NCBI GenBank assembly: GCA_036265675.1
Contig: DATAOP010000010.1
Span: forward strand, 1-64,000
DNA length: 64,000 nt
Origin: VRUE01 sp036265675
GTDB lineage: Bacteria; Actinomycetota; Thermoleophilia; Solirubrobacterales; 70-9
Direction of reading: 5' to 3'
Made by a program: the position numbers and the translations under genes. Positions 1 through 7,892 of this stretch are shown here, piece by piece (position 1 is the stretch's first letter; every line of letters begins with the position of its first letter). The notes under the pieces are model-generated. The model ran no database searches and was not told where the DNA came from. It saw nothing but the letters and a program-made list of their open reading frames with translations.

Positions 1-759
1 GGCGGCGATGTAGGGGCGGTACGGAGCCTCATCGACCCGACGCAGCCGGGCCTTCGAGATTCCCAGGCGTTGGACGGCGAAGTCGGTGTTGACCCGGGCC
101 GAGCCGAATCCGGGGAAGTGCTTGCCGGTGGCGGCGACGCCTCCGGCCTGGAGCGCTTCGGCAAAGGGAATCGCGCTCGCCTCGACCGCCGCCGGCGTCG
201 AGCCGAAGGCACGGTCGGTTTCGGCGATCGTGCCGCCCGGTCGGCCGACGTCGAGCACCGGGGCGAGGTTGACGTTGACGCCGACGTTTCGCAGGTTGAG
301 CGCCGTGCGGCGACCCTGCTCGCGGCTGAACGCCGGCCCCCGTTCCCCCATCTCCCGCGCCGAGCCATCCGGCGCGCCGCTCACCCGCTTCACCAGGCCG
401 CCCTCCTGGTCGACCATCACCAGCAGCGGGTCGCGGAGGCCGCGCGGGCGTGGGATCGACTGCAGTCTCGCGATCAGCCTGCGGCCGGCGGCACGGCTGG
501 GGACGTTGTCGGCAAATAGGATCACCCCGGCAACCGCCCCTTCGCGGACCATCCGCCGGACCTCGGCAGGGGGGCTGGTCCCCTCGAAGCCGGTGATCAC
601 CCGCTGGCCGGCGAGCTGGGACCGGCTCAACTGCGATGCTGCGCTCTGGGAGCCCTCCTCGCCGTCGCCCAGCGTGACGCCGAAGGCGAAGGCCCCGATC
701 GCGAGCCCGCAGCCGACCGCGACCGCGGCCCGGCGCCGTCTGACGGTCCTCGAATCCAC
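1..759 (-). CDS. GH3-family glycosidase (NagZ-like), C-terminus beyond left edge
   Basis: The first 253 codons are visible, with a GTG start at 759. Residues 1-30 are a basic stretch followed by a hydrophobic segment, so the enzyme is probably exported or membrane-anchored. Glycoside hydrolase family 3 barrel motifs follow in order: DQEGG (117-121), NLAPVLD (164-170), RAFG (183-186) and KHFPGFG (213-219). Family members remove N-acetylglucosamine or related sugars, often in cell-wall recycling. In NagZ enzymes KHFPG is followed by an Asp-Ser/Thr-His catalytic dyad motif; here the matching place reads Asn-Thr-Asp (224-226), so substrate or mechanism may differ. It is divergent from bioB with only 29 bases between starts. 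The family call is firm, the substrate is unknown. Confidence 0.88.
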   Translation of the reverse strand, partial: MDSRTVRRRRAAVAVGCGLAIGAFAFGVTLGDGEEGSQSAASQLSRSQLAGQRVITGFEGTSPPAEVRRMVREGAVAGVILFADNVPSRAAGRRLIARLQSIPRPRGLRDPLLVMVDQEGGLVKRVSGAPDGSAREMGERGPAFSREQGRRTALNLRNVGVNVNLAPVLDVGRPGGTIAETDRAFGSTPAAVEASAIPFAEALQAGGVAATGKHFPGFGSARVNTDFAVQRLGISKARLRRVDEAPYRPYIAA

Positions 760-771
760 GTCCGGCCCGGA

Positions 772-780
772 GCCTAGCCT
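772..780. promoter_or_regulatory. Overlapping divergent -10 boxes for GH3 gene and bioB
   Basis: TAGCCT at 775-780 lies 8 bases before the bioB ATG, which fits a leaderless transcript. On the other strand TAGGCT (777-772) lies 12 bases before the GH3 GTG. The two hexamers overlap in a 9-base stretch, so the promoters probably compete. Confidence 0.55.
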
Positions 781-788
781 GCGCCCGA

Positions 789-1919
789 ATGGGACCCCTG
801 ATCTCATTCGACGAGGCCCTCGCCCTCGGCCGGCTGGCCGACCACGACGAGATCGGCGAGCTGGTCGAGCGCGCCTGGGAGGTGCGGTCGGAGAACTTCG
901 GCGACTCGACCGACATGTGCTCGCTGGTCAACGCCAAGTCGGGCGGCTGCGCCGAGGACTGCGGATTCTGCGCCCAGTCCCGCTACGCCGAGTCCGACAC
1001 CCCGATGCACGCGATGATGGAGCCGGAGCAGATCCTCGAGCATGCGAAGGCAGCCGAGGCGGCGGGCGCGCACCGCTTCTGCATGGTCACGCAGGGCCAG
1101 GGCCTTTCCAAACGCGACTTCGAGAAGATCCTCGCGGGCGCGAGGCTCGTCGCTGAGCAGACCAATCTCAAGCGCTGCGCCTCGATCGGCCACATGTCGG
1201 CGGAGCGCGCGACGCGGCTCCGCGAGGCGGGGATCCAGCGAGTCCACCACAACGTCGAGTCGGCGCGCTCCTACTACCCGGAGGTCTCGACCACGGTCCG
1301 GTATGAGGGCCGGCTGCGGACGATCGAGGCGGTCAAGGAGGCAGGCCTCGAGACCTGCGTCGGCGGCATCCTCAACCTCGGCGAGACACCCGAGCAGAGG
1401 GTCGAGATGGCGTTCGAGCTCTCCGAGCTGAACCCGACCTCGGTCCCGATCAACCTCCTCAACCCACGCGCCGGCACCAAGTTCGGCGACCGGCCGCTGA
1501 TGGACGCCTGGGAGGTCGTCAAGTGGGTCGCGATCTTCCGACTGATCATTCCGGGAGCCCTGTTCCGGCTCTGCGGCGGCAGGGTCGAGAACCTCGGCGA
1601 CCTCCAGCCGCTCGCCGTGAAGGCCGGCCTCAACGGCGTAATGATGGGGAACTTCCTGACCACTCTCGGCGCTGAGCCGGAGGACGACCGCGCGATGTTC
1701 GAGGACCTCGGGCTGAACGTGGCGCGCCAGCCGGACAACGGGTCGAACCCGCGACCCGACAACCGCTCCGGCTGGCTCGACGGCAGGACCCCGACGACGC
1801 CGATCGACGAGCTGATCGACCATCAGGACGAAGCCGACTTCTGGGACCCCTCGACCCAGCTCCGGGTGATCAAGAAGGCGAAGACGCCTCCCCCGTACCC
1901 GAAGCGATCGGCGGCATGA
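789..1919 (+). CDS. bioB: Biotin synthase
   Basis: Radical SAM enzyme that inserts sulfur into dethiobiotin to make biotin, the last step of the pathway. The cluster-binding motif CxxxCxxC is Cys54, Cys58 and Cys61, and the family blocks VNAKSGGCAEDC, NVESARSYYPE and GGILNLGET are present. At 376 aa it is somewhat longer than typical BioB; the extra part is the hydrophilic C-terminus after about residue 320. ATG 789 is chosen because TAGCCT sits 8 bases upstream and there is no Shine-Dalgarno, pointing to a leaderless mRNA. The stop overlaps the bioF start (ATGA), so bioB and bioF are translationally coupled. Confidence 0.97.
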   Translation: MGPLISFDEALALGRLADHDEIGELVERAWEVRSENFGDSTDMCSLVNAKSGGCAEDCGFCAQSRYAESDTPMHAMMEPEQILEHAKAAEAAGAHRFCMVTQGQGLSKRDFEKILAGARLVAEQTNLKRCASIGHMSAERATRLREAGIQRVHHNVESARSYYPEVSTTVRYEGRLRTIEAVKEAGLETCVGGILNLGETPEQRVEMAFELSELNPTSVPINLLNPRAGTKFGDRPLMDAWEVVKWVAIFRLIIPGALFRLCGGRVENLGDLQPLAVKAGLNGVMMGNFLTTLGAEPEDDRAMFEDLGLNVARQPDNGSNPRPDNRSGWLDGRTPTTPIDELIDHQDEADFWDPSTQLRVIKKAKTPPPYPKRSAA

Positions 1920-3109
1920 CCGAGATCGCCGAGCGGTTGGAGGAGCTCCGCGAATCGGGGCTCCACCGGCGAGTGCGACTGGTCGAGAGCAGCCAGGGAC
2001 CCGAGGTCCTGCTCGACGGCCATCCGGTCTTGCTGCTCTGCTCGAACAACTATCTCGGCCTCGCCGGCCACCCGCTGGTGCGCGAGGCGGCCGCCGAGGC
2101 GGCGATCCGGTGGGGGGCAGGGGCCGGGGCCTCACGGCTGATCTCGGGCAGCATGGACCCCCACCGTGCCCTCGAGCAGCGGCTGGCCGCGTTCACAGGT
2201 CACGACGCGGCGCTCCTGTTCGGGTCCGGCTACCTCGCCAACACCGGCGTCATCGCCGCCCTCGCGCAGCGCGGCGAGGTCGTCTTCAGCGACGAGCTCA
2301 ACCACGCCAGCATCATCGACGGATGCCGGCTGGCGCGGGCCGAGACCTTCGTCTACCGCCACGCCGACCTCGAGCACCTCGCCTGGGGCCTGCGTCTGGC
2401 CGGCGACCGGGCTTCGCTGATCGTCACCGACGGGCTTTTCTCCATGGACGGCGACCGGGCCCCGCTCGAGGGCCTCCTGAGACTGGCCCGGAGCCACCGC
2501 TGCAGGCTGATGGTCGACGAGGCGCACGCGACCGGGACCGTGGGCCCGGGGGGCCGCGGCACGGTCGCCGCCGCCGGCCTCGACGAAGATGTCGACCTGC
2601 TCGTCGGAACGCTCGGCAAGGCACTCGGCTCCTACGGCGCCTACGTCTGCGGCTCGAGCGAGATGGTCGAGTACCTGCTCAACACCGTTCGCTCGTTCAT
2701 CTTCTCGACCGCGCTGCCGCCGCCGGTGGTCGCAGCCGCGCAGGAGGCGCTGGCGCTGCTCGAGGCCGAGCCCGAGATGGTCCAGCGGCTGGCCGTCAAC
2801 TCCGCCGTCCTGCGCGAGGCGCTCGCCGCCGAGGGCCTCCCGGTCGGCGACTCGGAGAGCCAGATCGTCCCGGTCCACATCGGCGATTCCGGACAGGCGA
2901 TGAGGATCTCCGAAGCGCTTCTCGAACACGGCGTGTTCGCCCAGGGCATCCGGCCGCCGACCGTTCCGGAGGGGACGGCGCGGCTTCGCTTCACCGCGAT
3001 GTCGACGCACGACCCGACCGCGCTCCAGCGCGCGGCGCGGGCCCTCGGCGCCGCAACGCGTAGCCTCGGTGCCGGCGCCCAGAGGCCGCCGATTCGCCTC
3101 GCCGCGTGA
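1916..3109 (+). CDS. bioF: 8-amino-7-oxononanoate synthase
   Basis: PLP-dependent alpha-oxoamine synthase that condenses pimeloyl thioester with alanine to give 8-amino-7-oxononanoate. The 397 aa length is typical. The PLP lysine is Lys235 in GTLGKALGSYG, the cofactor Asp is in VDEAHATG (200-207), and the glycine-rich SNNYLGLAGHP entry is at 43-53. It overlaps bioB by 4 bases and is followed by bioD after 67 bases. Glycine C-acetyltransferase is a close relative, but the bioB-bioF-bioD context makes BioF the clear reading. Confidence 0.96.
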   Translation: MTEIAERLEELRESGLHRRVRLVESSQGPEVLLDGHPVLLLCSNNYLGLAGHPLVREAAAEAAIRWGAGAGASRLISGSMDPHRALEQRLAAFTGHDAALLFGSGYLANTGVIAALAQRGEVVFSDELNHASIIDGCRLARAETFVYRHADLEHLAWGLRLAGDRASLIVTDGLFSMDGDRAPLEGLLRLARSHRCRLMVDEAHATGTVGPGGRGTVAAAGLDEDVDLLVGTLGKALGSYGAYVCGSSEMVEYLLNTVRSFIFSTALPPPVVAAAQEALALLEAEPEMVQRLAVNSAVLREALAAEGLPVGDSESQIVPVHIGDSGQAMRISEALLEHGVFAQGIRPPTVPEGTARLRFTAMSTHDPTALQRAARALGAATRSLGAGAQRPPIRLAA

Positions 3110-3176
3110 CCGTGAGCGCGGAGCGAGCAAGCGTCAATATCTGGCTCATCGCGCCGCGAGCGAAGCGCGAAACCCT

Positions 3177-3830
3177 TTGATACGCGGCGTCTTCGTCACC
3201 GGCACCGGCACCGAGGTCGGCAAGACCGTCGTCGCGGCGCTGATCGCCCGCACCCTCGCCGGGGCCGGCACGCGGGTCGCGGTGTTCAAGCCGGCCGTCA
3301 CCGGCCTCGGCGACCCCGGCGAGCCTGACCACGAGCTGCTGCGGCGGGCCGCCGGATCGGAGCAGGGCGACGAGGAGATCGCCCCCTACCGCTACGGGCC
3401 GCCGGCCTCGCCGCACCTGGCGGCCTCGCTCGCGGGCGAGGAGATCGACCCGGCGCGGCTGCGGGCCGCCGCGGCGAGCGCCGCCGAGGGAGCCGACCAA
3501 CTGGTCTGCGAGGGGGTCGGCGGCCTCCTCGTCCCGCTCGCCGCCGGCTACACCGTGCGCGACCTCGCCGCCGGCCTCGCCCTGCCGCTGGTCGTCGCCG
3601 CCTCGCCCGGGCTCGGGACGATCAACCACACGCTGCTCACCCTCGAGGCGGCGAGGAGCGCCGGGCTCGAGGTCGCGATGGTCGTCCTCACGCCCTGGCC
3701 CGACGTCCCGAGCACCGTCGAGGCCTCGAACCTGGAGACGATCGCCGCGCTCGGCGCGGTCAGGGTCGAGACGGTGCCGAGACTCGACCTCAGCGACCCG
3801 AAACGCTGGCCCCCGCTGAGCAGCGCCTGA
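3177..3830 (+). CDS. bioD: Dethiobiotin synthetase
   Basis: ATP-dependent carboxylase that closes the ureido ring of 7,8-diaminopelargonate to give dethiobiotin. The P-loop GTGTEVGKT is at residues 9-17 and the second conserved block EGVGGLLVP follows around residue 118. Length is 217 aa, normal for the family. The TTG start at 3177 is chosen because translation upstream gives a low-complexity Arg/Ala leader with no homology, while the P-loop normally begins 5-10 residues from the N-terminus. The gene ends in a hairpin shared with the convergent efflux gene. Confidence 0.93.
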   Translation: MIRGVFVTGTGTEVGKTVVAALIARTLAGAGTRVAVFKPAVTGLGDPGEPDHELLRRAAGSEQGDEEIAPYRYGPPASPHLAASLAGEEIDPARLRAAAASAAEGADQLVCEGVGGLLVPLAAGYTVRDLAAGLALPLVVAASPGLGTINHTLLTLEAARSAGLEVAMVVLTPWPDVPSTVEASNLETIAALGAVRVETVPRLDLSDPKRWPPLSSA

Positions 3831-3841
3831 GCCTGCTCAGC
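3815..3841. terminator. Hairpin at bioD / MFS tail-to-tail junction
   Basis: Perfect 9-bp inverted repeat GCTGAGCAG (3815-3823) and CTGCTCAGC (3833-3841) with a 9-base loop. It contains the bioD stop and the stop of the convergent efflux gene. No T-run follows on either side, so it is a candidate bidirectional terminator or 3' stabiliser rather than a classical intrinsic terminator. Confidence 0.5.
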
Positions 3842-5318
3842 CGGTGCGACCTGCGAGCAGCTCTCCGCCGGGGCTCGCCTCGGCCTCGGCGACCTCGAGC
3901 GGGACCTCGCCGGGTTTGCGGGAGGTCCGGATCACAACTGCGGCTACGACGACGCCAAGCGCGACGACCGCCGCCGAGACACCCATCGCGGTTGCCAGCG
4001 CGTCGACGAATTCCTGCGGGGTCGCCGACGCGAAGTCGGCTCCGACGGCGCTCTGGAAGATCGCCCCGGTGACGGCGACGCCAAGGCTGCCGCCGATCAT
4101 CCGGAACATCGAGAGGACGCCGGATGCGACGCCGGCTTTCTGGACCGGGACCGCGTTCATCGCGGCGCTGGTCATCGGCGACATCGTCATCGCGATCCCG
4201 ATGCCGAGCAGGACGAAACCGAGCAACAGGTCGGCGTAGGTCGAGTCGACGGCGATCTGGGTGAAGCTCAGCAGCGACGCGGTCAGCAGCGTCAGCCCAC
4301 CGACCATCAGCCAGCGCGGGCCGAAGCGGTCGGCGAGCCGGCCCGCGATCGGCGCCACGGCGACGATCATCAGCGTCGAGGGCAGGAACCTCACGCCCGC
4401 CTCCAGCGGCGAGTAGCCGAGGATGTTCTGCATATAGAGGGCGAGGAAGAAGAAGACGCCCATCATCGCGAAGGTGATGATCAGGGCCACGATCGAGGCA
4501 CCGAGGAAGTTGCGGTTCGACAGCAGCTCGAACTGGACGATAGGGGCCTTGACGCGTTGCTCGACGAAGACGAAGGCCGCGAGCCCGACGATCGAGCCGA
4601 CCAGCAGCGCCACGATCGGCGCCGACCCCCAGCCCCAGCTGTTGCCCTCGACGAGGGCGAGGATGAGCGCCGTGAGGCCCGTCGTCAGTGTCGCCACGCC
4701 GAGGTAGTCGACCTCCTTGCCGACGCTCGTGTCGCGCGACTCGCGGACGGCGAAGAGGGTGGCCGTGACGGCCCCGATCGCGACGGGAACGTTGAGGTAG
4801 AAGATCGCGCGCCAGGAGACGTGCTCAGTGAGCAGTCCGCCCAGGACCGGGCCGATGGCGAGCGCCAGGGCGGAGACCCCCGCCCAGGTGCCCATCGCCT
4901 TGCCGCGCTCGTGAGGAGGAAACGCGTCGGTGATGATCGACAGGGTGCCCGGCATCATCAGGCCTGCTCCGATGCCCTGGACGACGCGGCTGACGACGAG
5001 CGCGGTCTGATCGGGGGCGAGGCCGGCGGTGGCCGAGGAGAGGGCGAAGATGACGACGCCGATCAGGAAGACGAGCCGGCGGCCGAAGATGTCGCCGAGG
5101 CGTCCGCCCGTCGCGAGAATGACGGCGAAGGAGAGAGTGTAGCCGCTGGTCGTCCACTCGAGACCCGAGATCGAGGCACCGAGGTCCTTCTGGATCGACG
5201 GCAGTGCGACATTCACGACCGTGTTGTCGAGCATGATCATGAACAGCGCGAAGCACATCGCCCCGAGCGTCCACCACTTGCGGTTCTCGTCGGTGATCAG
5301 GTGGTGGTAGCGGGTCAT
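3837..5318 (-). CDS. DHA2-family MFS efflux transporter (14 TM, EmrB/QacA type)
   Basis: Major facilitator of 493 aa whose hydrophobic profile fits 14 transmembrane helices. DHA2 signatures are present: LDNTVVNVALPSIQKDL at the end of helix 1, GGRLGDIFGRR in the loop between helices 2 and 3, and the GPVLGGLL antiporter motif C. Such proteins export drugs or toxic metabolites by proton antiport; the substrate cannot be told from sequence. The start overlaps the stop of the upstream marR gene by 4 bases (ATGA), making a two-gene operon regulated by the MarR protein. It separates bioBFD from bioA. Confidence 0.92.
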   Translation of the reverse strand: MTRYHHLITDENRKWWTLGAMCFALFMIMLDNTVVNVALPSIQKDLGASISGLEWTTSGYTLSFAVILATGGRLGDIFGRRLVFLIGVVIFALSSATAGLAPDQTALVVSRVVQGIGAGLMMPGTLSIITDAFPPHERGKAMGTWAGVSALALAIGPVLGGLLTEHVSWRAIFYLNVPVAIGAVTATLFAVRESRDTSVGKEVDYLGVATLTTGLTALILALVEGNSWGWGSAPIVALLVGSIVGLAAFVFVEQRVKAPIVQFELLSNRNFLGASIVALIITFAMMGVFFFLALYMQNILGYSPLEAGVRFLPSTLMIVAVAPIAGRLADRFGPRWLMVGGLTLLTASLLSFTQIAVDSTYADLLLGFVLLGIGIAMTMSPMTSAAMNAVPVQKAGVASGVLSMFRMIGGSLGVAVTGAIFQSAVGADFASATPQEFVDALATAMGVSAAVVALGVVVAAVVIRTSRKPGEVPLEVAEAEASPGGELLAGRTG

Positions 5319-5863
5319 CGGGCGGAGTCCTTCCTACCTCTCAAGATCTCGTAGGCGGCGGCGATGTCCTCGCGGTCCATCAGTGCGTCGACCGCGGCGT
5401 CGAGCTTCCGCCGCTGCGTCGAGCTGAGGCCGGCGGCGAACGTCTCCATGCCCGCCTGGCGGATGACGAGCAGCGTGTTGACCAGGTCCTTGCCCCTGCG
5501 AGTGATCGCGACGCGGCGGACGCGGCGGTCATCGGGGTCCTCGACCCGGGTCGCGAGCCGTTTCTTGACGAGCGCGTCGACCGCGCGGCTCATCGAGGGA
5601 ACCGAGACGCCGAAGGTCTCTGCCAGGTCCGAAACGTGGCGCGGCTCGGCCTCCTCGCCGAGACCCGCGAGCTCGAGCAGGGCCTTGGTCTGGGTCATCG
5701 AGAGCCCGCTCTCCTCAACGACGCTGAGCATGTTGCCGCGGTCGTAGAGGAAGACGTGACGGAGCAGGGCGCCGAGTCGCGCCGCCGTCTCCTGGGCCTC
5801 CTCGCCGATCGCGCGTGGCGCCTCGACTTCGTCGACTATCGCTTTCAGATCCGTAGCATGCAT
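5315..5863 (-). CDS. MarR-family transcriptional regulator
   Basis: 182 aa winged-helix regulator. The recognition region LAETFGVSVPSMSRAVDALVKKRLATR and the wing DPDDRRVRRVAIT are clear MarR features. It probably represses itself and the coupled efflux gene, with ligand binding releasing DNA. ATG 5863 is preferred over an upstream ATG at 5905, because the latter would put the ATAGTTG/CAACTAT operator-like repeats inside the coding region. No Shine-Dalgarno precedes 5863. The operators also lie upstream of divergent bioA, so control of bioA is possible but unproven. Confidence 0.9.
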   Translation of the reverse strand: MHATDLKAIVDEVEAPRAIGEEAQETAARLGALLRHVFLYDRGNMLSVVEESGLSMTQTKALLELAGLGEEAEPRHVSDLAETFGVSVPSMSRAVDALVKKRLATRVEDPDDRRVRRVAITRRGKDLVNTLLVIRQAGMETFAAGLSSTQRRKLDAAVDALMDREDIAAAYEILRGRKDSAR

Positions 5864-5864
5864 C

Positions 5865-5912
5865 CAACTGATAGTTGCATAGGCACAACTATTTCTCGAC
5901 CGCAATAGTTGT
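5865..5912. promoter_or_regulatory. Cluster of MarR-type operator repeats between marR and bioA
   Basis: Three overlapping palindromes use the same half-site. CAACT-GAT-AGTTG is at 5865-5877, ATAGTTG-N8-CAACTAT at 5871-5892, and ACAACTATT (5885-5893) pairs with AATAGTTGT (5904-5912). The 22-bp middle site has the size and symmetry usual for MarR operators. The stretch is AT-rich against its GC-rich surroundings. Confidence 0.72.
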
Positions 5913-5959
5913 CTGTGTGACGCATATCACCCGGCCGAAGTTGCCGCCGCCACCGGATC

Positions 5960-5965
5960 TAGTCT
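5960..5965 (+). promoter_or_regulatory. -10 box of bioA, leaderless type
   Basis: TAGTCT ends 8 bases before the bioA ATG at 5974. There is no Shine-Dalgarno, so transcription probably begins at or next to the start codon. It lies 48 bases downstream of the MarR repeats. Confidence 0.5.
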
Positions 5966-5973
5966 CAGCCGGG

Positions 5974-7308
5974 ATGCCGGTGGACAACGCGCAGCTCGAC
6001 CACGATCACCTCTGGCATCCGTTCACCCAGCAGCAGGGGTGGTGCGAGGAAGAGCCGCTGCCGATCGCTCGCGCCAAGGGCTGGCAACTGATCGACACCG
6101 ACGGCCGCCACTACATCGACGGCGTCTCCTCCCTCTGGTGCAACGTCCATGGCCATCGGCATCCGGAGATCGACCAGGCGGTGCGTGACCAGCTCGACCG
6201 GGTCGCCCACTCGACGATGCTCGGGCTCACCCACCCCGGCGCCGCCGAGCTGGCGGCGAAACTGGTCGAGATCGCGCCGCCCGGGCTGAGCCGGGTCTTC
6301 TACTCGGACTCGGGATCGACCGCGACCGAGATCGCGCTGAAGATGGCCTTCCAGTTCCAGCAGCAGCGGGGCGGCCAGCACGCGAGGCGGAGCTCGTTCG
6401 TCCACCTCCGCGACGCCTACCACGGCGACACGATCGGGTCGGTCTCGGTCGGTGGCATCGACCTCTTTCACGCCACCTACCGGCCCCTTCTGTTCGAGGC
6501 TCACCGGGTCGAGCCAGGCGACGCGGGCGACCTCGAGCGCACACTCGCCGCGCACGAGGAAGAGATCGCCGCCGTGATCGTCGAGCCGCTGGTCCAAGGG
6601 GCGGCCGGGATGCTCGTCCAGCCGCCAGGCTACCTGCGGGCGGTGCGGGAGCTCTGCGACCGCTACGGCGTCCTCCTGATTTGCGACGAGGTCGCGACCG
6701 GATTCGGGCGCACCGGGACGATGTTCGCCTGCGAGCAGGAGGACGTCGCCCCCGACCTCCTCTGCATCGCCAAGGGCCTGACCGGCGGCTACCTGCCGCT
6801 CGCGGCGACGCTGACCACCGAGCAGATCTACGAGGGATTCCTCGGCGCCCCCGAGGACGGGCGCACCTTCTTTCACGGCCACACCTACACCGGCAACCCC
6901 CTTGCCTGCGCCGCCGCCCTCGCCAACCTCGACACCTTCGAGCGCGAGCAGACGCTCGCCCGCCTGCAGCCGAAGATCCGCCTGCTCGGCGAGCTGCTCG
7001 CGGAGGTCGCCCGCCAACCCGGGGTGGTCGAGGTCCGGAGCCGGGGGATGATGGTCGGGATCGACCTCGGCGAGCACGACGCGTCGCGCCGGATCGGTCA
7101 CCGGGTCACGCTCGAGGCGCGCCGGCGGGGGGCGATCATCCGCCCGCTCGGCGACGTCATCGTCCTGATGCCGCCGCTGGCGATCTCGAACGGCGACCTG
7201 CGGCGACTGGTCGAGATCACCTCTGCGGCGATCGAGGCCGTCCTCGAGCCGCGAGCGGCCGCCTCGCCACTCGAAGCGCCCACGCAGGAACTTCCCCGCG
7301 CCGCCTGA
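5974..7308 (+). CDS. bioA: Adenosylmethionine-8-amino-7-oxononanoate aminotransferase
   Basis: Class III PLP aminotransferase that uses S-adenosylmethionine to convert 8-amino-7-oxononanoate to 7,8-diaminopelargonate. The PLP lysine is Lys267 in CIAKGLTGG, the cofactor Asp is in CDEVATGFGRTG (237-248), and YSDSGSTATEIALKM and FHGHTYTGNPLACAAA are typical BioA blocks. Length is 445 aa. ATG 5974 is chosen for the TAGTCT box 8 bases upstream and because the family N-terminus begins near DHDHLWHPFTQ. The other biotin genes lie 2.1 kb upstream, separated by the marR-efflux pair on the opposite strand. Confidence 0.96.
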   Translation: MPVDNAQLDHDHLWHPFTQQQGWCEEEPLPIARAKGWQLIDTDGRHYIDGVSSLWCNVHGHRHPEIDQAVRDQLDRVAHSTMLGLTHPGAAELAAKLVEIAPPGLSRVFYSDSGSTATEIALKMAFQFQQQRGGQHARRSSFVHLRDAYHGDTIGSVSVGGIDLFHATYRPLLFEAHRVEPGDAGDLERTLAAHEEEIAAVIVEPLVQGAAGMLVQPPGYLRAVRELCDRYGVLLICDEVATGFGRTGTMFACEQEDVAPDLLCIAKGLTGGYLPLAATLTTEQIYEGFLGAPEDGRTFFHGHTYTGNPLACAAALANLDTFEREQTLARLQPKIRLLGELLAEVARQPGVVEVRSRGMMVGIDLGEHDASRRIGHRVTLEARRRGAIIRPLGDVIVLMPPLAISNGDLRRLVEITSAAIEAVLEPRAAASPLEAPTQELPRAA

Positions 7309-7355
7309 CGACTCCGCGCCCTGTGACGGATCGGCCGCTTGGCCGTAGTAGTGGT

Positions 7356-7892
7356 GTGACCCAGGTTCTCGCCTACCGCACCGAGACGGCGGCCGCCGTG
7401 GAGCAGATCTCCTTCGATCGCCTGTACCGCAGCAGTCGCGACGACGTCTACGCATACGCCGCCGGCCTGCTCCGCGACGCCGGCGCCGCAGAGGACGTCA
7501 CTGCGATCGCGTTCGAGCGCGCCTTTCGCAGGCGCGCCAGGTTCGACCCGCGTCGCGGCAGCGCCAGAGCCTGGCTGTTCGGGATCGCCCGCAACGCCGC
7601 CCTCGACGAGCTGCGGCGACGGAAGCGGCAGGCGGCGCTGGTCGAGGAGCCGACCGACCTCGCCGGGATCGACGCCGAGCATCCGGTCGAGCGCAGCGAG
7701 CGGCGTATCGCGGTCGCCCGCGCGCTCGAAGGGCTCGGCGCCCGCGAGCGCGAGCTGGTCGCCCTCAGGTACTTCGCCGGACTGAGCAACGCCGAGATCG
7801 CCGCCGTCCTCGGGATCACCGAGTCCAACGCGGGGACGAGGCTGCACCGAGTCGTCGACAAGCTGAGGGAGGCCTGCGATGGAGTCGCATAG
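7356..7892 (+). CDS. ECF-type RNA polymerase sigma factor
   Basis: 178 aa sigma-70 family protein with region 2 (FDRLYRSSRDDVYAYAAGLLRDAGAAEDV then RAWLFGIARNAALDELRRRKR) and region 4 (LGARERELVALRYFAGLSNAEIAAVLGITESNAGTRLHRVVDKLR). It has no sigma 1.1 or region 3, as expected for ECF factors. The GTG at 7356 is used; earlier sequence in this frame translates to low-complexity bioA shadow. It overlaps the next gene by 14 bases, so the DUF4349 membrane protein is probably its partner or anti-sigma factor. Confidence 0.9.
   Translation: MTQVLAYRTETAAAVEQISFDRLYRSSRDDVYAYAAGLLRDAGAAEDVTAIAFERAFRRRARFDPRRGSARAWLFGIARNAALDELRRRKRQAALVEEPTDLAGIDAEHPVERSERRIAVARALEGLGARERELVALRYFAGLSNAEIAAVLGITESNAGTRLHRVVDKLREACDGVA

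Noticed and set aside
86..1156. 356-codon plus-strand frame across the GH3 gene and bioB
   Set aside because: Low-complexity Pro/Arg/Ser sequence; the GH3 frame on the minus strand and bioB explain the region.
5905..5905. Upstream ATG as marR start
   Set aside because: It would place the operator-like palindromes inside the gene and add 14 residues not typical of MarR proteins.
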